From the NCBI GenBank assembly GCA_964654945.1, contig CAZZLN010000012.1:1-36691 (forward strand): a DNA stretch of 36,691 bases, read 5' to 3'. This DNA is from HGM11788 sp964654945. GTDB taxonomy: Bacteria > Bacillota > Clostridia > Lachnospirales > CAG-274. Below the pieces are notes generated by a model, which saw only the letters and a program-made list of their open reading frames with translations, was not told the origin of the DNA and ran no database searches. Below, piece after piece: positions 24,820 to 34,032 of the stretch. Every line of letters begins with the position of its first letter. Position 1 is the first letter of the stretch. The position numbers and the translations under genes are program-made.

Positions 24820-24993
24820 AAGCGAGCTTTTATTTTCTTCGGATTTGTTATATTATAAGAACTTTGTTCTTATTGCAAAATGTTCCTTTATAACATTTTG
24901 CCCTTGCTTTGCAAGGAATATAACTGCCTTGCCTGACGGCTCGGTAACTTATCCTCGAAAATCAAAAGCGAGCTTTCATTTTCTTCGGATAAG
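24820..24993. repeat. Direct repeats flanking a series of hairpins
   Basis: A 25-base direct repeat (24820-24844 and 24966-24990, one mismatch, core GCGAGCTTTTATTTTCTTCGG) brackets three perfect hairpins in a row: ATAAGAAC-TTT-GTTCTTAT (24855-24873), GCAAAATGTT-N7-AACATTTTGC (24875-24901) and CCTTGC-TTT-GCAAGG (24902-24916). The second repeat copy can also pair with TTATCCTCGAAAAT just before it (24950-24993). No gene is seen. It fills most of the gap between the envelope cluster and the ABC exporter operon. Confidence 0.65.
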
Positions 24994-25046
24994 TTTTATT
25001 ATATCAAATTTTAGAAATATTTCAACACTAAAATAATAATATTCTG

Positions 25047-25096
25047 TTGACATACAAAGTTAATAAGTCTATAATAATTGTTAGATGACTAACAAT
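25047..25096 (+). promoter_or_regulatory. Consensus promoter and MarR-like palindrome of the ABC exporter operon
   Basis: TTGACA (25047-25052), 17 bases, TATAAT (25070-25075), a full consensus promoter. A perfect palindrome ATTGTTAG-ATGA-CTAACAAT (25077-25096) begins one base later and covers the transcription start. Its form (TTAG, four bases, CTAA with symmetric extension) is that of MarR-family operators, which commonly control such exporters. No marR gene is in the window. Confidence 0.8.
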
Positions 25097-25114
25097 CATT
25101 AAAGGAGTTTATAT

Positions 25115-26842
25115 ATGAGAAAATTAGTTAAATATTTAAAACCATATGCCTTTACGGCACTGCTGGCGCCTGTTTCAATGCTTATTGAAGTAGCCAGTGA
25201 GCTGGTTATGCCGCAGATTATGAGCAACATAATAAATATTGGAATAGCTAATAATGACACAGCCTATATATTATCAAGAGGACTTATTATGATAATTATA
25301 GCATTTTTAGGTATATTCGGCGGCATAGGCTGCACCATTTTTTCGTCAAAGGCTGCAATAAGCTTTGGTACTGATGTAAGAGAAGAGCTTATTAAAAAAA
25401 TTCAGGGATTTTCATTTGTAAACCTTGATAAATTTCATACATCTTCTCTTGTAACAAGACTTACAAATGATATTACTCAAATTCAGCAAATAGTAACAAT
25501 GTGTCTTAAAATGCTTATTCGTTCTCCCTTTCTTTTTATTGGCGGCATGATAATGGTATTTACTATTAATGCAAGGCTTACTGTAATTTTGGTCATAGCA
25601 GTAGCTATTCTTGCATTGATTATATTGACTATTATGAGAAGAACATTTCCAAGATTTATGATTGTTCAGGAAAAAATTGACAGTGTAAATACCGTTATGA
25701 GAGAAACTCTTTCGGGAATAAGAGTTATAAAAGCCTTTGTAAGAGAGGAAGAAGAAAAAGAAAAATTTAATGAAAAAAATACTGAGCTTTGCGACAATAC
25801 AATTTCTGCCTACAAAATTATGACACTTATGATACCTATAATGATGTTTGCACTTAATACCGTTACAGTAATAGTTCTTTGGAAAGGCGGAAATATGGTA
25901 TCAGCAGGTACAATGCCTACAGGCGACCTTATGGCATATCTGACTTATCTTACACAGATACTTATGTCATTTTTGATGGCAGGTATGACCCTTATGATAA
26001 TTACAAGAGGTGCTGCCTCTGCACAGAGAATAAATGAGGTCCTTGACTGCAAATACGATATAGTAGACTGTGAAAACCCTTTAGAAAATGTTATAACTAA
26101 GGGTAAAATTGAATTTGAAAATGTTGAATTTTCATATCCCGGCTCACAGGAGGACCCTGTTCTTGAAAACATTAACATAACTATTAACCCCGGGGAAACT
26201 ATTGGTATTTTAGGAGAAACAGGTTCAGGAAAATCAACTCTTGTAAATCTTATACCAAGACTTTATGATGTATCAAAGGGTTCTGTTAAAATTGACGGCT
26301 ATGACGTCAGAAACATTAAGCTTGAATATCTTAGAAAATCTGTCGGTATAGTTTTGCAAAAGGCAATACTGTTTTCAGGCACAATAAAATCAAATATATT
26401 ATGGGGTAAAGAAGATGCCACTGACGAAGAAATAAAAAAGGCAGCAATTGATGCTCAGACCTATGAATATATAAGCAAGATGGAAAAAGGCTTTGACACC
26501 AAAATTGAGCAAATGGGCGTGAATCTGTCAGGGGGGCAAAAGCAAAGGCTTTCAATTGCCAGAACATTAATAAAAAAGCCAAAAATACTTATATTTGACG
26601 ACAGCACCTCTGCTCTTGACACCGGCACAGAAGCTAAAATTCAAAAGGCTCTAAAAGAGGAATACAAAGATATTACAAAAATAATTATTGCTCAAAAGGT
26701 AACATCAGTTATGCAGGCTGACAAAATCATTATACTCGAAAGCGGAAGAATAGCTGCTGTCGGTCCTCACAAAGAGCTTATAAATACAAGTGAAATTTAT
26801 AAAGAAATTTACAGCACTCAAATAAGAATGGAGGAGGATTAA
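25115..26842 (+). CDS. ABC exporter half-transporter, degenerate ATPase-site subunit
   Basis: A 575-residue fused membrane and nucleotide-binding protein (type IV exporter, multidrug class). Six membrane segments fill about residues 15-305; then Walker A GETGSGKST (367-375), signature LSGGQKQR (about 471-478), Walker B ILIFDD and D-loop SALD. The catalytic glutamate is replaced by Asp496 and the switch histidine by Gln527 (IIAQKVTS), so its own ATP site is non-canonical, as in one subunit of heterodimers such as TM287/288. The partner starts 2 bases after the stop. Exported substrate unknown: drugs, lipids or peptides are possible. Start follows AAAGGAG. Confidence 0.94.
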   Translation: MRKLVKYLKPYAFTALLAPVSMLIEVASELVMPQIMSNIINIGIANNDTAYILSRGLIMIIIAFLGIFGGIGCTIFSSKAAISFGTDVREELIKKIQGFSFVNLDKFHTSSLVTRLTNDITQIQQIVTMCLKMLIRSPFLFIGGMIMVFTINARLTVILVIAVAILALIILTIMRRTFPRFMIVQEKIDSVNTVMRETLSGIRVIKAFVREEEEKEKFNEKNTELCDNTISAYKIMTLMIPIMMFALNTVTVIVLWKGGNMVSAGTMPTGDLMAYLTYLTQILMSFLMAGMTLMIITRGAASAQRINEVLDCKYDIVDCENPLENVITKGKIEFENVEFSYPGSQEDPVLENINITINPGETIGILGETGSGKSTLVNLIPRLYDVSKGSVKIDGYDVRNIKLEYLRKSVGIVLQKAILFSGTIKSNILWGKEDATDEEIKKAAIDAQTYEYISKMEKGFDTKIEQMGVNLSGGQKQRLSIARTLIKKPKILIFDDSTSALDTGTEAKIQKALKEEYKDITKIIIAQKVTSVMQADKIIILESGRIAAVGPHKELINTSEIYKEIYSTQIRMEED

Positions 26843-26843
26843 T

Positions 26844-28649
26844 ATGGATAATGAAAATAAATCTATTCCTGCAGTTCCCGGTTCAAGACGTGGAAAGGCA
26901 TCAGCCAGAGTTATACCTCCTCAAAAGCCAAAGGATTTGTCAAAAACTCTTAAAAAACTATGGAAATATATTTCAGAATTTAAAATAAAGCTTTTTTTCG
27001 CAGTATTTTTTGTAGCATTTTCAACAATTACAAATCTTTTTGCAACAACTATTGTAGGAACTGCAATTGACAAATATATATTGCCCGGAAAATTTAATGA
27101 ACTTGCAAAGGTTATAGCAGGACTTTCAGTGCTTTATATTATCACCTCAGTTTTTACTTGGCTTCAAACTCAATTATGTGTGGTTATAGCACAAAATACA
27201 GTATATAAAATCAGAAAGGATTTGTTTGCAAAAATACAGACTCTCCCGCTTAAATATTTTGATACCAATGTAAAGGGAGATATAATGAGCAGAATTACAA
27301 ATGATGTTGATACAATTGCAAATACATTAAACGTAAGTCTTTCTCAGACTATACAGTCATTGCTTACAATAATCGGCATACTTGTTTTTATGCTTATGCT
27401 TTCACCAATTATGACATTTGCCTGTATAATTACACTGCCTATTCTGCTGCTGGGTACAAAATTTATTACTAAAAAATCCAGAAAATTTTTTAAGGAACAG
27501 CAGAATGTTCTGGGAATATTAAACGGCAGTATTGAAGAATCAATAACCGGTCAAAAAGTTATTAAAACCTTTGTAAAAGAGGATTATGAGCAGAAAAGAC
27601 TATCAAAGCTTAACCATAATTTAAAATCAGCAGGAATAAATGCTCAAATTTTTTCAGGAATTATAGGTCCTCTTTCAACACTTGTAAACAGCCTTAACTA
27701 TTGCTTTATAGCAGTTTTAGGTGCATTATGCAGTATTCAGCCCGGGGTTATAACAAGCTTTCTTATTTATTCAAGACAGTTTGCAAGACCTTTTAATGAA
27801 ATTGCCACTCAATATAATACATTGCTTTCGGCAGTTGCCGGTGCGGAAAGAGTTTTTGAGGTTATGGACGAAAAGCCCGAACCTGAAGATGATATATCTG
27901 CAATTGAGCTTGTAAATGTTGACGGCAGAGTTGATTTTGAAAATGTATTCTTTGAATATGAAGAAAATAAACCTGTATTAAAAAATATAAATCTTTATGC
28001 AAAGCCGGGACAGACTATTGCCCTTGTCGGTCCTACAGGTGCGGGAAAAACCACAATTATTAATCTTTTGACCAGATTTTATGATATACAAAGCGGTATA
28101 ATAAAAATTGATAATAAGGATATTACAAAGCTTACAAGAAAAAGCCTTCGGTCAGCTCTTGGAATAGTACTTCAGGATTCCTATTTGTTCTCCGGTACAA
28201 TTATGGAAAATATTCGCTACGGCAGACCAAGTGCTACAGATTCAGAGGTTAAATATGCGGCTATGCTTGCACAGGCACATGAATTTATAAGGCGATTGCC
28301 TTGCGGATATGACACAATATTAAACGAGGACAATGATTCTATATCTCAAGGTCAAAAACAGATGATAGCAATTGCAAGAACAATACTTGCAAATCCGTCA
28401 ATACTTATTCTTGACGAGGCAACAAGTAATGTTGATACAAGAACAGAAGTTAAAATTCAGAAAGCTATGCTCAACCTTATGAGGGGCAGAACAAGCTTTG
28501 TAATAGCACACAGACTTTCTACAATAAGAAATGCAGATTTAATTGCAGTTTTAAAAGATGGTGAAATTGTAGAAAGAGGAAATCATAAGGAACTTCTGAA
28601 CCAAAAAGGATTCTATCATACATTATATATGAATCAATTTAGTGATTAA
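26844..28649 (+). CDS. ABC exporter half-transporter, catalytic subunit
   Basis: A 601-residue partner of the preceding protein. A basic, Pro-rich N-terminus of about 40 residues precedes six membrane segments (about 50-330). The nucleotide-binding domain has Walker A GPTGAGKTT, signature ISQGQKQM, Walker B ILILDE with catalytic Glu525, and switch His556 in IAHRLST, so it supplies the canonical Walker B and switch residues that the partner lacks. Together they form a heterodimeric exporter in the cytoplasmic membrane. The ribosome site GGAGGATTAAT overlaps the end of the upstream gene, indicating tight coupling. Confidence 0.95.
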   Translation: MDNENKSIPAVPGSRRGKASARVIPPQKPKDLSKTLKKLWKYISEFKIKLFFAVFFVAFSTITNLFATTIVGTAIDKYILPGKFNELAKVIAGLSVLYIITSVFTWLQTQLCVVIAQNTVYKIRKDLFAKIQTLPLKYFDTNVKGDIMSRITNDVDTIANTLNVSLSQTIQSLLTIIGILVFMLMLSPIMTFACIITLPILLLGTKFITKKSRKFFKEQQNVLGILNGSIEESITGQKVIKTFVKEDYEQKRLSKLNHNLKSAGINAQIFSGIIGPLSTLVNSLNYCFIAVLGALCSIQPGVITSFLIYSRQFARPFNEIATQYNTLLSAVAGAERVFEVMDEKPEPEDDISAIELVNVDGRVDFENVFFEYEENKPVLKNINLYAKPGQTIALVGPTGAGKTTIINLLTRFYDIQSGIIKIDNKDITKLTRKSLRSALGIVLQDSYLFSGTIMENIRYGRPSATDSEVKYAAMLAQAHEFIRRLPCGYDTILNEDNDSISQGQKQMIAIARTILANPSILILDEATSNVDTRTEVKIQKAMLNLMRGRTSFVIAHRLSTIRNADLIAVLKDGEIVERGNHKELLNQKGFYHTLYMNQFSD

Positions 28650-28685
28650 TAAATTTTAGAGGTGCCCTTTAGAGGAATAGTTATT

Positions 28686-31600
28686 ATGTCAGATATTAAA
28701 TTAAGTGAAAATCAAAAGCTTGCTATTAATACAAGGAATAAAAATATACTTGTAAGTGCTGCTGCAGGAGCAGGAAAAACCTTTGTGCTTGTGCAGAGAG
28801 TTTTGAAGCTTATAACCGATAAACAAAATCCTATAGATATTGATTCTCTGCTTATTGTAACATTTACTCAGGCTGCGGCAGCAGAAATGCGTTCAAAAAT
28901 AGGCAGAGCTTTAAATAATTTGCTGGAAAAAAACAGAAATGACAGAAATTTAATAAGACAGTCACTTTTGCTTAACAAAACATCTATTTGCACTATGGAT
29001 GCCTTTTGCGGTAATCTTGTCAGAAATTATTTTTTCAAAATTAATATTGACCCAAGCTACAGAGTGTTGACAGATTTTGGAGAAATTGAAAGATTAAAGC
29101 TTGAAGTTATTGATGAAATATTTAATGAAAACTATGAAAATAAAGATGAAAATTTCATAAGACTTGCAGATTTTTACTGTGATAAATACAATGATGATAA
29201 CTTAGTTACAATTATTCTTGATATTTACAATTGTTCAACAAATAATCCATATCCTGAAAAATGGCTTGAAATGTGCAGAAAAAACTATTCCGGCACATTT
29301 TATAAAACTCCTGTGGGAATTGAGATTAAAAGAAAAATTGACATTGCCATTAGTGAGCTTAAAATACTTTATGACAAGATAGCAGGTTTCAGCGGTCCAA
29401 AAACAATAGTTAATAAAGTAGATGCAATTGCCGGCATTATAGAACAGTTTGAAAACAAGTCTATAGAAGAAATAATTTATGTTCCTAACTTAACACCTCT
29501 TACAGCAAAGCAGAGAGAAAAATGCACTGCTGAATTTTGTGCTGATATGGATTTGGCACTGTTTTATTATGAACAGATAAAATCACTTATAATTAATACA
29601 GAGGAAACAGATTTTATATTAAAAGAACAAAAGCCTCTTGCTGATACTCTTATAGATATTGTTTTGGAATTTTCAAAAAGATACAGAGAAAAAAAGCTTG
29701 AGCTTAAAGCGGCAGAATTTAATGATATTCAGCATTATGCTCTTGAAATATTAAGGGACAGCAACGGAAACCCTACTGATGTTGCAGAAAACCTTAAAGA
29801 AAAATACAGAGAAATTATAATAGACGAATATCAGGACAGCAGCAATATTCAGGAGGAAATATTCACCTCTTTTTCCAGAGGAAATAATATGTTTATGGTT
29901 GGTGATATTAAACAGTCCATATACAAATTCAGAGAAGCTAATCCTGAGCTTTTTAAGGAAAAATACAACAGCTATGGTCAAAGTGATAATTCGGTACTTA
30001 TTCCTCTTTTTGAAAACTATCGTTCAAAAAGCTGCATTATAGATTTCTGCAATACTATTTTCAGCCAGCTAATGAGTGATGAATTTGGGGATATTGATTA
30101 CAATGCAGAAGGCGTTGCCTTGAAAAGCACAGATAAAGAGTCTGAAATATACAACAAAACCGATATTTATATGCTTGAAAACATACAATCTGATGCTGAA
30201 ATTTCAGAGGATTTCCTTGGACTTACAAAAATTGAATATGAAGCTAATTTTATAGCCGAAAAGGTTAAAAACATTTTGGAAGAAAACCCTGATATAATGC
30301 CTGAAGATATTGCAGTTATTTCAAAAGACAGACAGTCTGTATTTTATCAGCTTTTAAAAGCATTTGCTTTAAAAGGAATACCCGCTTCTGCCGAAAACAA
30401 CAGCTCTCTTATTGACACCCTTGAAGTTCAGACAATAATTTCAATGCTTAAAATAATTGACAATCCATATAACAATATACCTGTTATTACCATACTTCAT
30501 TCTCATATTTATAATATTACAGACAGTGAGCTTGCAAAAATAAAGCTTAAAGGCTCAAGCTCTCTTTTTTATAAATGTGTAATGGAATATATAGAAGGGT
30601 GCAGTGATGAGCTTTCAGAAAAGCTTAAAATATTTGTAAATGACATTTCAAAATTCAAAACCTTTGCATTTAACAATAATATTACTGCAACACTTAATTA
30701 TTTATATGATGAAACCGTCTACTTCACTTATGTAAGCATACTTCCAAACGGAAATCAGCGTCAGGCTAATTTGCTGTATCTTATTGAAATAGCTGAAAGA
30801 TATGAAAAATACAGTCCAAAGGGTCTTGGTCCTTTTATTGACTATATGGAAAATTCCAACAGTAATAATGAAGCAGTTATTTCAGACAGCAGCATAAGCT
30901 CTGTTAAAATAACAACAATGCACAGCAGCAAAGGACTTGAATATAATATAGTTATAATCGGATTTTTAGGAAATAGTATTTTAAGAAATATAAAATATCC
31001 ATCTCCTGTTATTCATCCAAAGCTTGGGTTTGCTCTTAAATATATTAAGGGCGATAACTACAGACTTTCAACCGCTCTTGAAAATATGATAAGATATTGT
31101 ATTAACGAGGAAAGTCTTTCTGAAAATCTAAGACTTCTTTATGTTGCTCTCACAAGAGCAAAGAAAAAACTTATACTCACAGGAGTTTGCCCTCCAAGAA
31201 AAAATATTGAAGATTTTATTGACCTTGATACAGCAAATCCTATTGTTTACTGCAATAAAAACAAATATTTTATAAGCTGGATATTTGCCTGCAAAATAAG
31301 TGATAAAATTGCAGAAAAACATTTTGTAAGGTTTAATACCGATTTTATGGGTTATAAGGTTCAGGAAAAAAAATCTGTTAATATGCTTGATAATATAAAT
31401 ATACTTGAAAAAGCATCTGTCAATAATAAAGTATATAACAGGGTATGTGAAACACTTAATTATGTATATCACAATTCTAAAGGGCAGGAACTTCCTGCAA
31501 AGCTTTCAATTTCAGAAATTAAAAGAGGAAATTTAATTGAACCTGACGGAAGTGTAAATTTATACGGTGATAAAATTACAGATAATGTCAAGTGTACTCC

Positions 31601-32150
31601 TCCTAAATTTTTGCAGCCTAAAAAAACAGGCATAAGCGGTGCAAGACGGGGAACAATATATCACTGTGTTTTTGAGCATATTGATTTTAAATCGGTAAAC
31701 ACAAAAGATGACATTATAAAAGCAATTAATAAGCTTATAGAAGATGATGTTATGAGTAAAAAGGACTCAGAAGCAATAGATATTTCTAAATTTGAAAAAT
31801 TTATAAATACCGATTTATACAAAAGAATTCAAAAATCCGAAAATATATATAAAGAAACATCTTTTATGATGGAAATGAAAAGCCATGAAATATTTGGCGA
31901 CAGATATATTGATTCTGACAGTGAAATAACTATACACGGAATTATAGACCTTTATTTTATAGAAAACAATAATATAATTCTTGTAGACTATAAAACCGAT
32001 TATGTTAAAAATCATAATACAAATGAGCTTATTGAAAAATATAAAATACAGCTCGACCTGTATAAAAAAGCCCTTGAAATAAACACAGGCTTAAAGGTCA
32101 CAGAAAGCATTATATATTCTGTATATGAAGATAAGCAAATATGGCTATAA
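28686..32150 (+). CDS. addA: Helicase-nuclease subunit AddA
   Basis: A 1154-residue UvrD-like helicase with a C-terminal RecB-type nuclease, the AddA subunit of the AddAB recombination and repair enzyme. Helicase marks: SAAAGAGKTFVLVQR, VTFTQAAAAEM, IIIDEYQDSS, VGDIKQSIYKFREA, ENYRSK, TMHSSKGLEY and LLYVALTRAKK. Nuclease marks near the end: GTIYHCVFEH, HGIIDLYF and ILVDYKTD followed by QLDLYKKAL. A GTG at 28662 could open the frame earlier, but AGAGGA is correctly spaced for ATG 28686. The usual partner addB, normally next to addA, is missing here; the ABC exporter is upstream instead, and a terminator follows. Confidence 0.94.
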   Translation: MSDIKLSENQKLAINTRNKNILVSAAAGAGKTFVLVQRVLKLITDKQNPIDIDSLLIVTFTQAAAAEMRSKIGRALNNLLEKNRNDRNLIRQSLLLNKTSICTMDAFCGNLVRNYFFKINIDPSYRVLTDFGEIERLKLEVIDEIFNENYENKDENFIRLADFYCDKYNDDNLVTIILDIYNCSTNNPYPEKWLEMCRKNYSGTFYKTPVGIEIKRKIDIAISELKILYDKIAGFSGPKTIVNKVDAIAGIIEQFENKSIEEIIYVPNLTPLTAKQREKCTAEFCADMDLALFYYEQIKSLIINTEETDFILKEQKPLADTLIDIVLEFSKRYREKKLELKAAEFNDIQHYALEILRDSNGNPTDVAENLKEKYREIIIDEYQDSSNIQEEIFTSFSRGNNMFMVGDIKQSIYKFREANPELFKEKYNSYGQSDNSVLIPLFENYRSKSCIIDFCNTIFSQLMSDEFGDIDYNAEGVALKSTDKESEIYNKTDIYMLENIQSDAEISEDFLGLTKIEYEANFIAEKVKNILEENPDIMPEDIAVISKDRQSVFYQLLKAFALKGIPASAENNSSLIDTLEVQTIISMLKIIDNPYNNIPVITILHSHIYNITDSELAKIKLKGSSSLFYKCVMEYIEGCSDELSEKLKIFVNDISKFKTFAFNNNITATLNYLYDETVYFTYVSILPNGNQRQANLLYLIEIAERYEKYSPKGLGPFIDYMENSNSNNEAVISDSSISSVKITTMHSSKGLEYNIVIIGFLGNSILRNIKYPSPVIHPKLGFALKYIKGDNYRLSTALENMIRYCINEESLSENLRLLYVALTRAKKKLILTGVCPPRKNIEDFIDLDTANPIVYCNKNKYFISWIFACKISDKIAEKHFVRFNTDFMGYKVQEKKSVNMLDNINILEKASVNNKVYNRVCETLNYVYHNSKGQELPAKLSISEIKRGNLIEPDGSVNLYGDKITDNVKCTPPKFLQPKKTGISGARRGTIYHCVFEHIDFKSVNTKDDIIKAINKLIEDDVMSKKDSEAIDISKFEKFINTDLYKRIQKSENIYKETSFMMEMKSHEIFGDRYIDSDSEITIHGIIDLYFIENNNIILVDYKTDYVKNHNTNELIEKYKIQLDLYKKALEINTGLKVTESIIYSVYEDKQIWL

Positions 32151-32181
32151 AAAAAGACAGCTTTAAAAACTGTCTTTTTTT
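32149..32181. terminator. Bidirectional terminator between addA and the SASP-like gene
   Basis: AAAAAAAGACAG and CTGTCTTTTTTT pair around CTTTAAAAA, with A/T tracts that serve both strands. Confidence 0.9.
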
Positions 32182-32191
32182 ATACACTAAA

Positions 32192-32383
32192 CTATCTGCT
32201 GTTGCTGTTTCTTTCAGAATTCTGATTTGAATTTCTGTTAGACTGGTTGTTGCTTCTGTTTTCACTGTTAAGCTCTGTTGCAAACTCAACTCTGTTTGAA
32301 TTTCTGTTTGACTGATTGTTTGAGTTTTTGTTTGACTGATTATTTGACTGGTTGTTGGAATTTCTTTCGCTTCTGTTTTCCAT
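32192..32383 (-). CDS. Gamma-type small acid-soluble spore protein-like, Asn/Ser-rich
   Basis: A 63-residue hydrophilic protein made almost only of Asn, Ser, Gln, Arg and Glu, with repeated units such as NNQSNRNSN. Its single non-repetitive segment, VEFATELNSEN (32-42), resembles the TEFASETNAQQ unit of Bacillus SspE and the pentapeptide target of the germination protease GPR. Gamma-type SASPs are unordered spore-core proteins digested at germination as an amino-acid reserve. The ribosome site AAGGAGGTAAT is excellent and a sigma-G-like promoter precedes it. It is a simple-sequence protein, so the similarity outside the motif is compositional; another Asn-rich spore or low-complexity protein is the alternative. 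Confidence 0.68.
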   Translation of the reverse strand: MENRSERNSNNQSNNQSNKNSNNQSNRNSNRVEFATELNSENRSNNQSNRNSNQNSERNSNSR

Positions 32384-32434
32384 TTATATTACCTCCTTAA
32401 ATTCAGACGATTTTTTTAACCGCCTTACAAGGAT

Positions 32435-32463
32435 TATTATGTTCCAAATTCAAAAAAATATAC
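32435..32463 (-). promoter_or_regulatory. Sigma-G-like promoter of the SASP-like gene
   Basis: Minus strand: GTATA (32463-32459), 17 bases, CATAATA (32441-32435). Both agree with the Bacillus sigma-G pattern GHATR and CATNHTA. The -35 part lies inside the stem of the upstream terminator, so that half of the match could be coincidental. Confidence 0.5.
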
Positions 32464-32484
32464 GGCAAATTAATTGCCGTATAT
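32452..32484 (-). terminator. Intrinsic terminator of the cohesin operon
   Basis: ATATACGGCAA and TTGCCGTATAT (32458-32468 and 32474-32484) form a perfect 11-bp stem with a 5-base loop; the minus strand then runs into TTTTTTT. Confidence 0.9.
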
Positions 32485-32494
32485 TGGAAATTTT

Positions 32495-34003
32495 TTATTT
32501 AACACTATAAATTGCTGTTCTTGTATCTGAATCCCAGCTAACATCAACGCCAAGTGCTTCTCCTAATGCCCTGAAAGGAATATACATTCTTCCATCAACA
32601 ATTTCAGCCTCCACTCCATTATTCATAGCCTTTGATACACCGTTTATAACTGCTATATTACTGTATGCAGTAAATTCAACTGTACTGCCCCCTGTAGAAA
32701 TTACTGCAGTCTTTGTATCAGCCTTCCACTGAATGATGCTGCTGCTGTCTGCATTTTCAACACTTCCGCCATTAATTGCAATAGCTACAAATCTTAAAGG
32801 CACCATAGTTGAATTTGAACTTGTCTGTATATAGCTTTCAGCATCAATTATATAGCTCTTACCGCCAATTTCAATAGACTTACTTCCTACCTTAACCTTA
32901 ACATCATTTGAAATTACATTTGATTCTGTTGTTATTTCAGTATTTTCAATAGTTATTGTTTCGGTACTTGTTTCAGTACTTGTTTCAGTAGTTGATACGG
33001 TAGTAGTTTTAATAATTGTTGACGAACTACCGCCACCACCTGTACGTCTTGCAACTGTAGTAGTCTGTGTGTCAGGTTCTACTGATGGTTTAGCCTCTAC
33101 TGTTATGCTGCCGTTTATAACGTATGTGTCTATTATATCTTCATTAATATCTGCAGCATCTGATACATTTAATGTTATTGGATATGTAGCAACAGGACAA
33201 TCTGAATTAAGTTTAAACTTTAAAGTTATAAGATTTCCATTAACACTGGTATCATCAGATGTTCTTACAAATACTAACTTAATAGGATTCTTTGATAAAT
33301 CAGGCTCTGTAAAATCAGAATTACTAAATACACTGCCATTATTAACAGAGTTTAATGTCATTACTGTAGAATCATAGCTAACTTCAGCTATGAGAAGTGC
33401 TATTCCTGTATTATCTGACATATTAATATTAACACTAACCTCATCTGCACCTTCTTCAACTGATGTGCTTACAACTTCAAGCTTAACATTATCTTTTGTT
33501 TCAGGGTCAGGTGTTGGCTCAGCAGCTTCCTTAACTGTAATACTGCCATTCTCACCGCTAATACCTAATTCAACCTCATTAATATCACTGGCAATTGAAG
33601 GAATTGCTTTTATCAGATATTCACCCGCAGGACAATCTGCTTTAAGTTTAAAATTCAATGTTGCAAGAGTACCGTTTCCATCAACATTTCCTGTAGTTGT
33701 AAAATAAGTTAAGCTAACAGGATTTTTACTCATATCAGGAGCCTGTAAATCTGAAGCGCCAAAAATAGTTCCATTAGTTACTGAATCTAAAGTCATGGCA
33801 TTTGAATCATATTCTACTTCTGTTATAATCATAGCCATTCCGGGATTTCCTGATAATACAACATCTACACTAACATCAGTTGTACCATATTCAACAACCT
33901 TATTTTCTATTGATACTTTTGCATTATCTGCTGCCGGTACAGCATTAACAAATAATGATAATATTATACACATTGATAAAATAATTGATAATAATTTTCT
34001 CAT
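32495..34003 (-). CDS. Secreted double-cohesin protein with copper amine oxidase-like C-terminal domain
   Basis: 502 residues. A signal peptide (about 1-25) is followed by two similar cohesin-like beta domains, about 26-157 and 172-303; matching segments are MAMIITEVEYDSNAMTLDSV with IALLIAEVSYDSTVMTLNSV, and GTLATLNFKLKADCP with GNLITLKFKLNSDCP. A Thr/Ser/Glu-rich linker (about 310-365) leads to a copper amine oxidase N-terminal-type domain (about 368-502, VPLRFVAIAI and YIPFRALGEALGVDVSW), a module frequent on clostridial secreted proteins and thought to aid wall or surface association. Cohesins bind dockerins in calcium-dependent pairs; the adjacent upstream gene encodes a dockerin. There is no LPXTG or SLH anchor. 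It follows that gene by 29 bases. Confidence 0.9.
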   Translation of the reverse strand: MRKLLSIILSMCIILSLFVNAVPAADNAKVSIENKVVEYGTTDVSVDVVLSGNPGMAMIITEVEYDSNAMTLDSVTNGTIFGASDLQAPDMSKNPVSLTYFTTTGNVDGNGTLATLNFKLKADCPAGEYLIKAIPSIASDINEVELGISGENGSITVKEAAEPTPDPETKDNVKLEVVSTSVEEGADEVSVNINMSDNTGIALLIAEVSYDSTVMTLNSVNNGSVFSNSDFTEPDLSKNPIKLVFVRTSDDTSVNGNLITLKFKLNSDCPVATYPITLNVSDAADINEDIIDTYVINGSITVEAKPSVEPDTQTTTVARRTGGGGSSSTIIKTTTVSTTETSTETSTETITIENTEITTESNVISNDVKVKVGSKSIEIGGKSYIIDAESYIQTSSNSTMVPLRFVAIAINGGSVENADSSSIIQWKADTKTAVISTGGSTVEFTAYSNIAVINGVSKAMNNGVEAEIVDGRMYIPFRALGEALGVDVSWDSDTRTAIYSVK

Positions 34004-34032
34004 CTTTCTTTAAATCTCCTTTTATAATATAT

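Noticed and set aside
32192..32383. CRISPR-like or tandem DNA repeat suggested by the repeated codons
   Set aside because: The repeats are irregular, in frame with a translated ORF with a strong ribosome site, and lack unique spacers.
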